Assembly: GCA_013399015.1 (NCBI GenBank)
Contig: VWZX01009114.1
Location: forward strand, 637,303 to 701,302
Source: Galbula dea
Lineage: Eukaryota; Chordata; Aves; Piciformes; Galbulidae
DNA length: 64,000 bases
Reading direction: 5' to 3'
Part shown: positions 12,583-23,800 of the stretch, piece by piece
How the letters are laid out: every line of letters begins with the position of its first letter
Position numbering within the stretch: position 1 is the first letter of the stretch
Translations under genes and position numbers: made by a program
Notes under the pieces: model-generated
What the model was told of the DNA's origin: nothing
Seen by the model: the letters and a program-made list of their open reading frames with translations, nothing else
The model's database searches: none

Positions 12583-13600
12583 AGTGTGATGGATGGAGTT
12601 TGGTACAGGCTCCAGAGGAGGCCTGAGCCATGGTCAGGCCAACTCCCCTAGCCAACCCACAAAGGACCAAAGTGACCCAGTGAACAGGAATACATGAGCT
12701 TGGAACACTGATCATGTGATTAACACATGAATAGTGGGGTGGTTCCTCCAAGACTCATTTATTAGGGAACAAAGAAAGATGTGGGTATAAGGAGTCTTGT
12801 GCATACCTCCCCATTGTATGCAATTTGACTATGAGCCAACCACTTTATCCCATAAATATGACAGACTAAGTGAGCCACTTGTGAGCTCTTCCTGCTAGGC
12901 AGTATGGCAGTGACCTCCTCTCAAGCTGGGATGACTCTAAAGATTGCTCCTCCAGGAAATGAGACTCTTTTCCAACAACAGATCATTTGATGAGCCAAAT
13001 TTGAGTGTTCCCTGAATTACAACCGGACAGCACACTAGATGACTCTCCCCTTGGGCAGGGTTGCCTCACAAGGCTTGAGATTCCATACCTGGGACTAAGA
13101 GATTCCTCCTTATCAAGGTGGATAGATGCCTTATTCACAACAAATCCTCACTAAGCGACTGATAGCATGCTGAATTAATACTAAGGAAATCCTTGTGCCT
13201 AATTTGTTATGCATAAACCATTGACTAAGTCTGGAACCAGTTGCACCTAAACTCCTCTCTGAGAAGGAGTTCAGAAATCAAGGGAGTCCATTCCGAACCT
13301 TGTGACTCAACAGGTTTTCCTTATCCTTTGTATTAATTCCAACAGATATAAACCTTTGACCAAGTGTGAGACTAAGATTGGATTTAGCCACACTTAAGCT
13401 TCATCAGGAACTTCAAAAGCAAGGGTATCCACTCAAACTCGTGACTTAACAGGAGGGTCTCCCTTACACTTGTGTGTCTTCAGTTTCAGTGTAAATCACT
13501 CTGGCTTGATTCTAACTTGATTTTCTTTTGTATGTTTCTTCCATGTAGCAAGTAATAGAGTGAACCTTGTCATCATAAGTCACACTTCAACAAATTCACA
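12583..13600 (+). mobile_element. Probable solo LTR of an avian ERVL-type endogenous retrovirus
   Basis: About 1 kb with the layout of an LTR on the plus strand. It begins near TGTGATGGATGG. It has a TATA-like CCATAAATATG near 12850, then a GTGAGCTCTTCCTGCTAGGCAG block. It ends with a GTAATAGAGTGAACCTTG block and a CACACTTCAACAAATTCACA terminus. These blocks resemble LTRs common in bird genomes. No gag, pol or env-like coding region lies beside it, so it would be a solo LTR left by recombination. The ends are uncertain: I did not find a convincing target-site duplication. It sits in ENPP6 intron 1 in antisense orientation. A database repeat search is needed to name the family. Confidence 0.55.
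13195..13465 (+). repeat. Degenerate tandem duplication inside the LTR (two units of about 135 nt)
   Basis: Two adjacent segments align by eye. One starts with AAACCATTGACTAAGTCTG at 13215 and the other with AAACCTTTGACCAAGTGTG at 13350. Both continue to an AAGGG block (13280 and 13421) and then GTGACTCAACAGG (13302) versus GTGACTTAACAGG (13441). The spacing is 135-141 bases. A weaker third copy of the second half may lie at 13075-13115 (ATTCCATACCTGGGACTAAG). Confidence 0.65.
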
Positions 13601-15982
13601 TTAAAAAGACTTTGGGTAATGCCTTTTATGTTGATTCTTCATGTGATTCAAACCACTCACCTTCAACAATCAGTTATGGTTGCATCTATTTGGCTATAGC
13701 TTTGAAAAGCTCAGCAAACTTACTATTTCTCACAAATATTAAATTCAGTTAGTCTGACCTCTTGAAAACATCAGTAAAGTATAAAATAACAACTAAAAGA
13801 GCCTGCAGACAATCAGGTCACTGCGCTGGATACTATTTCTTGTTAGTTGCTTGTTGCAGAAGAAAGCTACCTTTTGGCAGGGCTGCTGGGTGCAGTGTGG
13901 TATCTGCACTGAGATGCAATGGGGCAGATGGTCCTGACCTCCATAACCTCTGCCTGCAGCTCTTGGCAGAAGAAGGAGGTGAGTTCAGATTTGAGGGGGC
14001 TGACCTGACAGCTGTGATGGGGAGACAGTAACTTGCCTGCACCTAAGCAGGTTGCTGCAGTGTCACTCATGTCACCCTGCCACACCACACTTTTTCCTAA
14101 AGCTGTCCAAACTTTCCAAATTGAACCTGCACAGGCTGAACACTGTTAATGCTACATCTGCCATTCTCCACAGTCCTAACCTCTTGTCACCTAAAATGGG
14201 ACACCTCCTTTCTGTGGAGACTACACCATGGCACTGGGAGTAAGATGACCCTGCTGTCATGTCAGGACACAGCACTAACACCCCAAGGGCTCAAGTGCAG
14301 TCTTGGATCTTCCTTTAGGTGTGTTTATCACCTCAACTTGGTCCTTGGTTTGTTTTTGACCTATTTAATACTGCTGTGACTCATGTTATGAAGGTTAATT
14401 GTTGTTTGCAATTACATTGTGTATGCCCTGAGGTCCTCATCATGAAGGCCAGGAGCCTTGCAAGAAGAGTTGAGTCCGGTCTCATTACTCCAAGCTGGAG
14501 TGTGGAAACTTGGGTACCCTAAAAATGTGAAAAGTCTAGTAGTGCCGTTTCATCATCTAAAACAAAACTCCTGTTTTGTAAGTGCAGAAAAGGAAGTTTT
14601 CAAACTCCTCAAAAGGATGATTATTACAGACTTCACTCTATGTATATGCACTTAATAGGAGTGATGATTAAATGTGGTAAGGAGTGAAAGCTGTTGTGTT
14701 CTTCCGTGTAACAACTCTGTCCAAAGGCTTTTTGTACACATGAAGTATTAAGCTAGTTTGCCTATGTACCCTTAAAGAACATGGTCTGGAGTGACTCAAC
14801 ATCTCAGTTTTCAGTTGTGATATTTGCTAGGCATTCATACATTTGCACCAAAAAACCCCCTGTAGCAGTTTTGTACTCTTTTCTGTTCAGAGAAAGGCAT
14901 TTCTCTTGAGGGAGAGGGAGGAAGGGGTTAAGCCGTTTCAAAACAAGCAGGGCACAACTGATGCCAGATTTTTGTCTTACAATGGCATCTCTTTGCTTTC
15001 CCAGCAAGCCAATGGGCATTGTATTGTCCCGAGGACAGCAGAAGATGCTGCATATCTTAGGAGAGGACAGATTTTCTCCCTCCTCTTCGCTAGGTGGAAA
15101 GTCTTGTTTACTAAATAACTCTGGAGAAAAATCCAGTTGGAAACTTCAGAAAAACTTTTCTGAATTTTTTTTTCTCCTCCCATTTAACTGTTGTTTCCAG
15201 GGTGTCTCTCTTGAATGGAAATGGCCCAGCTGTACTCTGTGTATCTTCCTAGTTTCACAGTAATCATGTGTCACACCACTTAGATTAAAAGCAAAACAAC
15301 ATCACAAAAACTATGGCTATCCTCTCAATTTTCTGAAAGCCTCTCCTGGGCATTCAGAAAAAAAACTGTTGTGGAGCAAAAGCAAAAATCCTTAAGGTTT
15401 TTCTATTTGGCTATTTCATATTATTATAGATATGAAGACTTAGGGCAAAGTAAAGACAGGGACCTGTTGGAGCAGAAAGCCTGTTAAGTTTAAAGAGAAA
15501 TTTAATGCTGAACTTGCAAAAACAGACCTGCTGACTGAAAATAAGTTATCTTACCCACCTTCAGTTTCCACGTCTTTTTATTAACTGGAAAGGTTCTGAG
15601 CAGGGTCCACATTAATTTTCCGTGCATTTCCTACTTGTTTTCGTGTTCTATATGTAGCAGCCCCCATTAATGCTCCCACCAGAAAGCCCTGGATGGCCAT
15701 GCTGCTACAGTGGTAGCAGGCAGGGACCTGGCAGCACTCGGGGAGAGCAAGGGGAACTTCAAAAATCAGCTCCAAGCAGTGTTTCCAAGTTTAGAGCAAG
15801 TTTTAGGCACACAATACCGAGCTGTAATTACTACAGTGCTTTTAAACTCCCAGCTAAAATCACCACTTATGTTATTTTTGCGTCATCTTTGGAAGAAAAA
15901 GTCATGGGTAGCTACTCTCCACTTCACCATGAGGAGCTAACAGCTCCGAGAAGCATCACAGCACAAAAATGCAAGCACTCAC

Positions 15983-16229
15983 CTGTCATCAGCGTGTAGT
16001 AATTTGGGTAGGAGAGGCTGGGGAAGTCTGGGGTCATGTAATCCACCTTCACCCCCATGTTCACAATGTCTCGAAAGCCCGGCAGAGACTCCAGCTCGCT
16101 GTCGTCGATGTAGTCGAAGCGAAAGCCATCGAGCAAGAACACCAGAAGCTTTCGGTGGGCTGAGGAGGAGGCGGGGGGCGGCAGGAGGACGGCGAGGGTA
16201 GCGGCCAGGAGGAGGCTACGGCTCCCCAT
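15983..16229 (-). CDS. ENPP6: ENPP6 coding exon 1 (start codon, signal peptide, catalytic Ser)
   Basis: A 247-nt coding part: 82 codons plus one base, ending ATG-ACA-G before the donor GTGAG. The start at 16229 gives MGSRSLLLAATLAVLLPPPA, a hydrophobic signal peptide of about the same length as in human ENPP6. The mature start follows as HRKLLVFLLDGFR. Asp34 in LLDGFR is the first zinc ligand and Ser73 in FPSLSYPNYY is the nucleophile, matching Asp32 and Ser71 of mammalian ENPP6. The residue after DGFR is Phe where human has Ser. An in-frame ATG at 16256 would add nine residues (MPASAALLP), and the frame stays open to 16595, so the exact start is not proven. The +4 G favours 16229. The mature enzyme is GPI-anchored or secreted and cleaves choline-containing glycerophosphodiesters. 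Confidence 0.96.
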
Positions 16230-16236
16230 GGGGAGC
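16221..16236. repeat. Perfect 16-bp palindrome around the ENPP6 start codon
   Basis: GCTCCCCATGGGGAGC equals its own reverse complement. The central CCATGG places an ATG on both strands: the inferred ENPP6 start on minus (16229-16227) and the start of a 183-codon open frame on plus (16228). In RNA it could form a GC-rich hairpin with a very tight loop. Confidence 0.95.
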
Positions 16237-16700
16237 AGCGCAGCTGAGGCGGGCATCAGCGAAAAACCTGCAGAAACGCCGAGACCGGCCCTGGCACCAC
16301 TACTCTTCCTCCCGCTTCCACCGCCCGCGTTAAAGCCACAGCTCTGCCCTGCGCTCCGGGGGCGTGGGAGGTCACAGGTTGATTGCAAGCAGATGATTAA
16401 CTTTGAGCGGAGGGAAGAGCTTGGTACTATCTGTCTACGGAGAAAACGCTTGGTGATGACGGGGAAGGCACGGGACAAAAGTACGTGGAGCCTGTCAAGA
16501 AGCTCCACAGAGCCGGCCGAGGGAGAGCGGGGGAGGGAAGGCTTCCTGCCGGCCCCGGTCGAGGAGGGACTGGCGCTTAGCCGCGCTCCCACCACTGATG
16601 CTCGCAGGGAGCAGAGCCTTCCCGGGCAGCCCAGCTTCCTGTCAGGGCTGCGGCTGGCAGAGCCCTCACAGAGAGGGGCTGCTGTCTTTAGAACAGAGCG
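16230..16700 (-). promoter_or_regulatory. ENPP6: ENPP6 5' UTR and probable CpG-rich promoter region
   Basis: From about 15990 to 16700 the sequence is clearly richer in G+C and in CpG than its surroundings, with clusters such as CCACCGCCCGCG and CGGGGGCGTGGG. CpG is scarce in most of the window. This block covers exon 1 and its upstream side, so it fits a CpG-island-type promoter for ENPP6. I see no convincing TATA box and cannot place the transcription start. A CACGTG E-box lies just beyond, at 16717-16722. The plus-strand open frame 16228-16779 overlaps this block and is probably a by-product of the composition. Confidence 0.6.
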
Positions 16701-17814
16701 CTACATGTTCAACAGCCACGTGAACGTGCACTTTCTTCTTACCTTTCTGGCAGTGGCGTGCGATAGGAACTCAGACTGAGTTAAGGCAAAGCATCCCCCG
16801 CAGTTCAGGAAGTGGAGTACGTGAGCTGAGGTCCAACGTTTCGACGGCACAGCTGTACCTCAGAGCACCTGTTGAGCAAGCTCACCTCTGCGTGGACCCG
16901 AGTCCCTGCAAAAGACACTGTCCTCACCAATTGGTCTTTGCTGCCGTAGGACTACTCCAGCTCCCGATGCACTAGTAGAAAAATCCAGATTTCAGGGTTA
17001 GACAGAACAGATTATACATTTATTTTCTGGCTGTTGATATTAAGATATGAAGAGCTGTGTGATGCCAAATTTCATATAAAAATCCTGCTCACATATTAGT
17101 CACAGATCAACACGTGTTTCCTTTCCTGCCAGCCACAGGAGCCTAACTATACCTCTAATGCAATGCCAGCACCTGTTGTACAGTAAAATTATATATTAAC
17201 TCACTTTATTTGGAAAAAGCAAACACAATTCAAAGAAGTTCATAGCATTGTCCCACTCATTGTGGGAATGGTCCCTCACAAATGTTTGCACCTGGGGAAG
17301 GCTGCAATAGCTCTGGCTGCTTCTTATGAAGCTCCCAATTGCACATCCAGTCACCTCTTACTAAACACTAGCCTCATGCAAACTCAGCAAAAGGTCTTTC
17401 GGCCTGACTTGCCCCAAACGCTTATTTACCCCTGTGCAAAACCTCCTCACATCCTGGCTTGCCTTTTGCACTGCTTTGTACTGGCTGCTGGTGCCCGTGA
17501 GCCAGAGCAGCTGTCTGGATCATGGCTGGGTGGATACTGTCCCTGCCCTTCTCCCAAACAGATTCCAGCACAAGAAGATATCCTGACAGGGGAAGGAGTG
17601 CTGGGATTTTCTGTAGGACGGAGGCGTCCAAGGCAGGTGGAAGAGGATGGAGGGGAAACCATAAGTTAGCAGGGCTGTTCAGGCTTTTCAGCTGGCTACA
17701 GTCATGTTCACCTTCTCAGTCAAATACCTCATACCTCCTCCCTGACAGTGGAGTAAATGCACTCCTTGTGGGCATCTCTGCCTCTACAACTTGCCCAGCC
17801 ACTCTTTTCCCTAC

Positions 17815-17839
17815 TTTTTTTTTTTTTTTTTTTTTTTTT
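17815..17839. repeat. T25 homopolymer
   Basis: Twenty-five consecutive T on the plus strand, the longest mononucleotide run in the window. On the minus strand it would be a poly(A) run, but there is no recognisable retrocopy or LINE end next to it. Confidence 0.97.
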
Positions 17840-20800
17840 CTTATGTCACTTTTTCCATCCACTATCTTGGAGCCCAGCACCTGGGATGTACCTTTGTATC
17901 AGAATTATGCTTGAGCCAAGGACTCAAAGCATTTGTAAGCTTCAACCCAGGGATCATTAGAGCAAGATAGTGATCTAACCAGCCCTTCAGCTATTTATAC
18001 CTTTTCACATAGCATTTACTTCTGGAGCACTGCATTGCTAGCTATCATCACCTTGACAGCTTTAATTCTGTCTATGTTTTGCCTTTTCCTTTTTTGCCTG
18101 GTTTAACTTCTTGTATTTTCTCACAGTGCAGCAGCAGTTTTCTCAGCAAAATCAATCCAGGGTCATACAGCTGTAATGCACAACAGGTCAGAGACAGCTG
18201 ATCCTTGGGGCCATTTGTACAGCCTCATGCCCAGGAGAAGGACAGATAGACTCCAGTCCTTAGTCTGTGGGGATGACAATAAGCCCTGGACTCCCAGCCC
18301 CGCCCTTGGAGCGGACAATGCCCAGAAGAGCTGAGCCGTGACAGTGTCCTCCAGCCTGAACTTTGAAGGACAGCACCCAAATTCTGCAGCACGAGAGGAA
18401 AGGCACAAGGCTGTGTGACCCAGGCAGCCTGGCTGCATTTTGTCAGTGTCCCAGCCTGTGCAAGGCTGCTGCTGCCCTGCCTGCCAGAGACAAGGCTGCA
18501 GCTGTGTGCCAGGCTGGTGGGCGACGTGACAGCCTGGGCAGCAGTGCAGGCAGCTGCCTGTCTGCAGGACAGCACGTGCCATGTGTCAGACCTGTCTAGA
18601 GCCACTGCTTTTCTCAGTTAGTCTTGGTGGGATATCAGCTGAGGATCTGCTACTTGACTCACCTCCCAAAGGAAATATGCACGTCCTCCTCTTGCTGTTC
18701 CTCACCTGGCCTCCAGAATGGCCCTGCAGAGCCTGTGCACAGCACTTCTACCAATGCTTACTGAGGATTTTCACTCTAGCAAAAGCTGCACATAAATGGG
18801 CTTGGAGCCACCAGTAGTGTTTATGTCTTGGCCAAGCCACTGTGGTGATTCATTATATCCATACTTACGTTGAATTAACTCAGAAACATGTCCAAGAGTG
18901 GGGAGGGAAGTATGATTATACACCTCTTGGCCAACCCATGAGGACATTCACACTCATATCTTGGCTTGTCCTCTAATGGGTGGCCTCTGGGCTTGCCAGC
19001 AGGGCTTGGCAGAGGCAGCAGCTGCTGCTCATGAAAGGATGGGATAATAAAGGAGACTCAATCAAATGTTCAAGCTGGACTCCCACCTTGAAAGGAGGAC
19101 CAGGTTTTTCAGGTGGTGAGGCCAAGAAGCCAGGTTTCCATCATGATATGTTTTCGTATCATTTCATGGCATTAAGAAATAATGTCTTCCTTTCAAGAAG
19201 GTTGCAATCTACCTGTAAAGAACTGCTAAGGGGAAGCTCTGGCTAAACCACTGCAGTAACATGAGGGACAATTAGTGCAAGGTACCAGAGCCCAAGGTCT
19301 GCATTAAAAGTTGCAGATTCACAGGTTTCCACTGAACAAACATGTAAGGCCTGAGAGGGGTTAAAGGAGTAGGGAGCAATGTAACCATGATGCTGTACAA
19401 TACCAAATTGTGTTTTGACAGACAATCCCCCTGAAGAGTGGGACTGGAGCCAAATAGTCTAGCTTGGCAGAGACAGACCCTAGCAATACATTTCATCCCT
19501 GCCAAGCAATGTTGATTTGTTTTGGTTCACATTCATTTGTAGGCCCCCTGTCTGCACAAAGCCCCAGATGGCCTTGGAGACTCCAGCACAACAATATTTT
19601 GATACAAATGCTCTTAACAAAAGCTATCAGAGCCTGAGCTGATGTCCAGGGACAAGAATCCTCACTAGTTAGCTGTAAGACCAGGTTTAAGAAGCAATAT
19701 ACATAAAGGAAAGAAAATCCCTCGGCTGAATTTATGCATGAGGAGGTACCCCACGGATCCAAGCTTTATTCGAAACAAGATCCTCAACCACTTAGATTGC
19801 TCAGGAAATCCTCTTGACAAAAAGAAGGTTTCTGGTTTTGGCAAAATTTTTGGGTCCTGCAGACCCACAAGCACAATGATAGAAATGGAAGAAAATTCTC
19901 TGGGCTCACACAGCTGGTTCAGTCCAGTTTGTCAGATGTACCAGCATCCCTGGCAGCACAGCTCTATCTGTGCCCCTAAGTCCAGGAGCATAGGCAAAGC
20001 TGCTGAAAGTAAAACATGGTTAAAAGTACAACATGGTTTCCCTTTTCCCCAGTAAATTAGAGAATCTAAAGGGGAAACTTCTCTTTCTTTCTCTTCTGGA
20101 AGAAAGACAAGAAGGCATGTCCCTGCAACATTATTACTTAACTAGCCCAAGACCAAGCTTGCAAGGACGCTGGTGTCCTGTGATGCAGGAGTTTTTACCT
20201 CATTGGAGAAACCTTGTGCAATGCATTTCTCTGTTGAAATCACCTACCCACATTTGCTAGATGGCAAAACCAGATAGTCCTAAGTAACTGGATACTGCTT
20301 TTTTTGCCTCATCTTTGCTGCCTGGTCATTTCCCCGTATGGTGGAGGTCTGTGCTGAAGTATTTTACTACTGTCCTAGAAAGAGGGGGCAATCTGCAACA
20401 GTGTGGGTGGGAATGGAAACATAGCAAGCTTAGCAAAGTGATCAAGATTAGTCAATATATTTGGTATAAAAAAATAAAACCATAATCAGCAAAATAAAGT
20501 AGGTGTTACTAATCCTGCTGTGCTGTGACACTAACATGCTCCTTAGGGCACTGAGCTCAACATATCCATTCATATGCCAGTGGCTCCTCCAAGAGAACAA
20601 CAGGGTATTCTGCACATCTACCAGCACCTTCATGGCAGTTTCTGCCTGTTTATTACCTTGCCTGAGCTGCAGCCTTAAAAGTTGAATGTATGATCTTAAC
20701 AGCTAACAATCTTGCACAGTCTTACAGTCTTCTAGTTCTAGCCACATGTAGACTTACTGCAGCAAAGTATTCAGATTTCAGATTTTCCCTTTAAATGAAG

Positions 20801-23800
20801 GGTAATTTGAGAGGTTAAATATATGGTGAATCAGTGCCCATGTGCATTCTTTCCAAGAACAAAATTATATTCTATGTTTGATCTTTCTGCTACACTTCTA
20901 CACAGAGCATGAAAGAGACTTACAACATTTACTTGAACTTAGTATAGATACAAACTAAAACTATCCAGGGCTAGCATAAAATGTCAGCTTAAAACTCCCA
21001 AATATTTTGCTTTTGGCATCCTTTGTAGCCCAGAGGTTATACAGAGTTCAGCTTTAACTTCTGATATTAGTGCTTAAGGACTATGGGAGCTGGGCTTGCA
21101 GCACAACCTAATAAAAAAAGGCCTTTGTTCTGACAGTAGTTATTTAAGCTAACCTCAGAATACTTATAATTAGGCCCCAAGGCTGGCTTCTGCCAGGCTG
21201 CCTGCAGCAAGCATGCCCTATACTGCAGAGAGTTTCCAATTTGCTGCCTACAGTTGTCACTGCTTTTGTCATGTGCCACTGTACTTTGTTCATTTTGGCT
21301 TTCATATTTTTTATGTCTTCAATCCTGGCTTTTAGTCACCGTATCTGATCCCTCTGTAAAGCTATGATAGATGGAGGTTGAAGCCCTCACCTGGAGAACA
21401 CAGATTAAAGTCTCAGCTTTGCCCATCTCACAGAAATGATGTCTGGTTCTCATCCCACCGTCTGCTGAGTCACCTCTGGAGAATTTGGTCCCACAGAGAA
21501 GAGACAGCTGTTTTACAAACCAACCCATACTCTGGATAGAGCAGTATTTACACAACATCTGTTTCCCAGCTTTGGGGTTTGATTCATCAGCAAACTACAA
21601 GTTCTCAAGCAAAGCTGGATCTGTGTCAGATTTTCTACAAGTAAGGTCCCATCTCTGTCTAAATACTATCAGTGACATCCTGCCCTATAGGAGGGCAAGG
21701 CCATGTCTTTACATCAAGGCTAGCATTTGTTTCACTAGCTGAGTGCTCAGGTTAGGAAATCCTAACATGTCACTTATGGCATGAGCCAGTCTCAGTGACT
21801 GTGTCAATCTTTTATCTGAGGACAGGAGGTAGGACAGCCCTCAGCCCTAGGGGGACCTGACCTGATTTTTCCATCTAGGTACTTCACAGGTCTCTGTCTG
21901 AGATAAATTGCCTTGATTCCTCTCTCTCTTAACTCAAATTTAATGCAACCCAAAGCAGACTTCAGCAGGACTTCAATGGGATATGGAAGTGGCATAGTGA
22001 CTTCAGTCTGCTCTGAATTCACTATACCACGTCCACATCCTCTTTCTGAGCTGCTTTGACCTAATGGCTTTAGATCACTGCTCTTCTGCCACAGTCCTGA
22101 GATTTATAACATCTTAGAGTTTCAGTAATGGAGACAATCCAGTGCTAACATCCTGCTCCTCTCTGTTCAAGCAGCTTATTTTACACTTGAGTGAAATCAT
22201 ACCATTGTTCTCCTTGTAATCTATCTCAGTAGGGGGGGCCTTTTCAATGCTCCAGCTTTAGCCAACAGAAAAATGCTCTTCTCTTTGTATGGACATCCTC
22301 AAGCCAATGTGTTTGCAACAGACACCACCTTGCCTAGAAATACCTAAAGCTCTCCCCTCTCATTCATGCTGCTTATTGAAGCTGGAAGCCCCAAAAGCCT
22401 GCACTCTCCTTTTCCCCTTTCTCCCTGCATGGCTCTGGTCTGCTGGGGCCATCTCCTACCTGTAGAGAGACCTCACTACCTCCAGCAGAGAGGATCCTGC
22501 TTGTGCTGCTGTTGTTCATCTTCTAGTGACACAGCTTTTCCTCTAGCCCAGCGGTATGCTGGCAAACAAAAGAAGGGAGAGCAAGAATAAAGCATGGCTG
22601 TACTAGTACACTGTCACCTTTAGCCTGTGTGGCCTACCACTGCAGTATGCTGCTCTTTAGTTGTTCCCTTTAGCAGGAATGACTCAGAGAAGTTAAAGAT
22701 GTAGGAAGTTTTGAGTGGGTTTCTGATTTTCTTTGAGAAAAAGTTAAACGAAACTCTGATTGCCTGAAATGAAGAGAAATAAAGAGTAGGAGAGTTTGGT
22801 CCTTCTTGGGCAATCATTTTCCCAGCAAGTCTCTGAACCCACAGTGCTTTGCTTTCTTTCTGGATTCACGATCTTTCCCTTAAGAGGTGCTTCTCTTCTG
22901 GGACTTTTCCAACCTCAGCTGACCCTTAGAGGGGGCAAGGAAGGCTGTCATGAAGGCAAATCACTTCAAGGTGTTGTTTTCCCATGCTGTCCCCTGTAGT
23001 CACTCTGAGGGACCCAAAGCTGACACAGGGTAGGAAGGAGGGGTGGTGGGCTAGAAGGCACCACACTGACCACAAGCAAACAGAGGTAGGTGGAAACATG
23101 CCCTTTGCAATACTCAGGCTGACCAGTAAAAGAAACTTTCCTCTCATCATTCCTCTTTTAGCATCAAAACAAATAGCACATGAAAACAGCAAACTGACAA
23201 AATTACATGTTATTTACTCTCAGCAGCCACCATGCAAAGCATGGCAAAGTGGTGGTTATCCTGCCCTGAATATGAAATCTCTGCTGCCTGACTGAACAAA
23301 AACAAGGTTTGATCCCAGGCTTCATAGCTGAGGGCTTTGCTCTGAGGAGAAGTCCACGCTACCCCAAATTCATTTTCACCTTGTTTCCAGGGAAGCACAG
23401 GCTGCGCCTGCAGATGCTGGAGGCTACCCCTGTCTCTTCTGATGATACCACATCAGTAGTAGCCTTGGCTTCCCAACAATTTAAGTCCAAACCAATTTGG
23501 AAGAAATGGCTTCTTGTTTGTCCTGAGCCAGGACTGACTAGGGCTGTGGTACCAGGCTCTAGGCTGCATCCCATTTGGCACATCCTCAGCTATCCTTCAT
23601 GAAGCAGAGTGGAAAAGCATCGCTGAGGGCAGGACAGAGGCAGCCAGTGGCCCTGAACTGAAAAGCATGGGCTGTTCCTCCAACATCAGTTCCTCAGTGA
23701 CTCTCCACTTAATCTGTTTTGGTAGCACATGGGTCACATTTTCTATGTTTTCCCTCCTGACAGTATGCTGATGTGCTAATCCACTGTGTGGCAGAAAAAA

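Larger units (their letters stand above)
5119..15982 (-). other. ENPP6: ENPP6 intron 1
   Basis: A 10,864-base intron between a GTGAG donor (from 15982 leftwards) and the AG acceptor at 5119-5120. It contains a T-rich stretch near 5.9-6.0 kb, an A/C-rich low-complexity stretch near 8.6 kb, a short C-rich run near 7021-7034, and a probable solo LTR at about 12.58-13.60 kb. The longest open frame is 7193-7825 (+, 210 codons). It has no recognisable domain or splice context, so it is not called as a gene. I see no other coding exon. Confidence 0.9.

Noticed and set aside
16228..16779. 183-codon plus-strand open frame over the ENPP6 5' region, as a gene
   Set aside because: It is antisense to a secure exon and a GC-rich promoter block, has low-complexity Pro/Arg/Glu-rich content and no family features. 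Kept only as a finding.
17815..17839. T25 run as the poly(A) tail of a processed pseudogene on minus
   Set aside because: No gene-like or LINE-like sequence adjoins it on the expected side, and no target-site duplication was seen.
21361..21440. Possible MIR-like segment (CACCTGGAGAACACAG, then AGTCTCAGCTTTGCCCA)
   Set aside because: Only a short loose resemblance to the MIR middle region; too weak to list.
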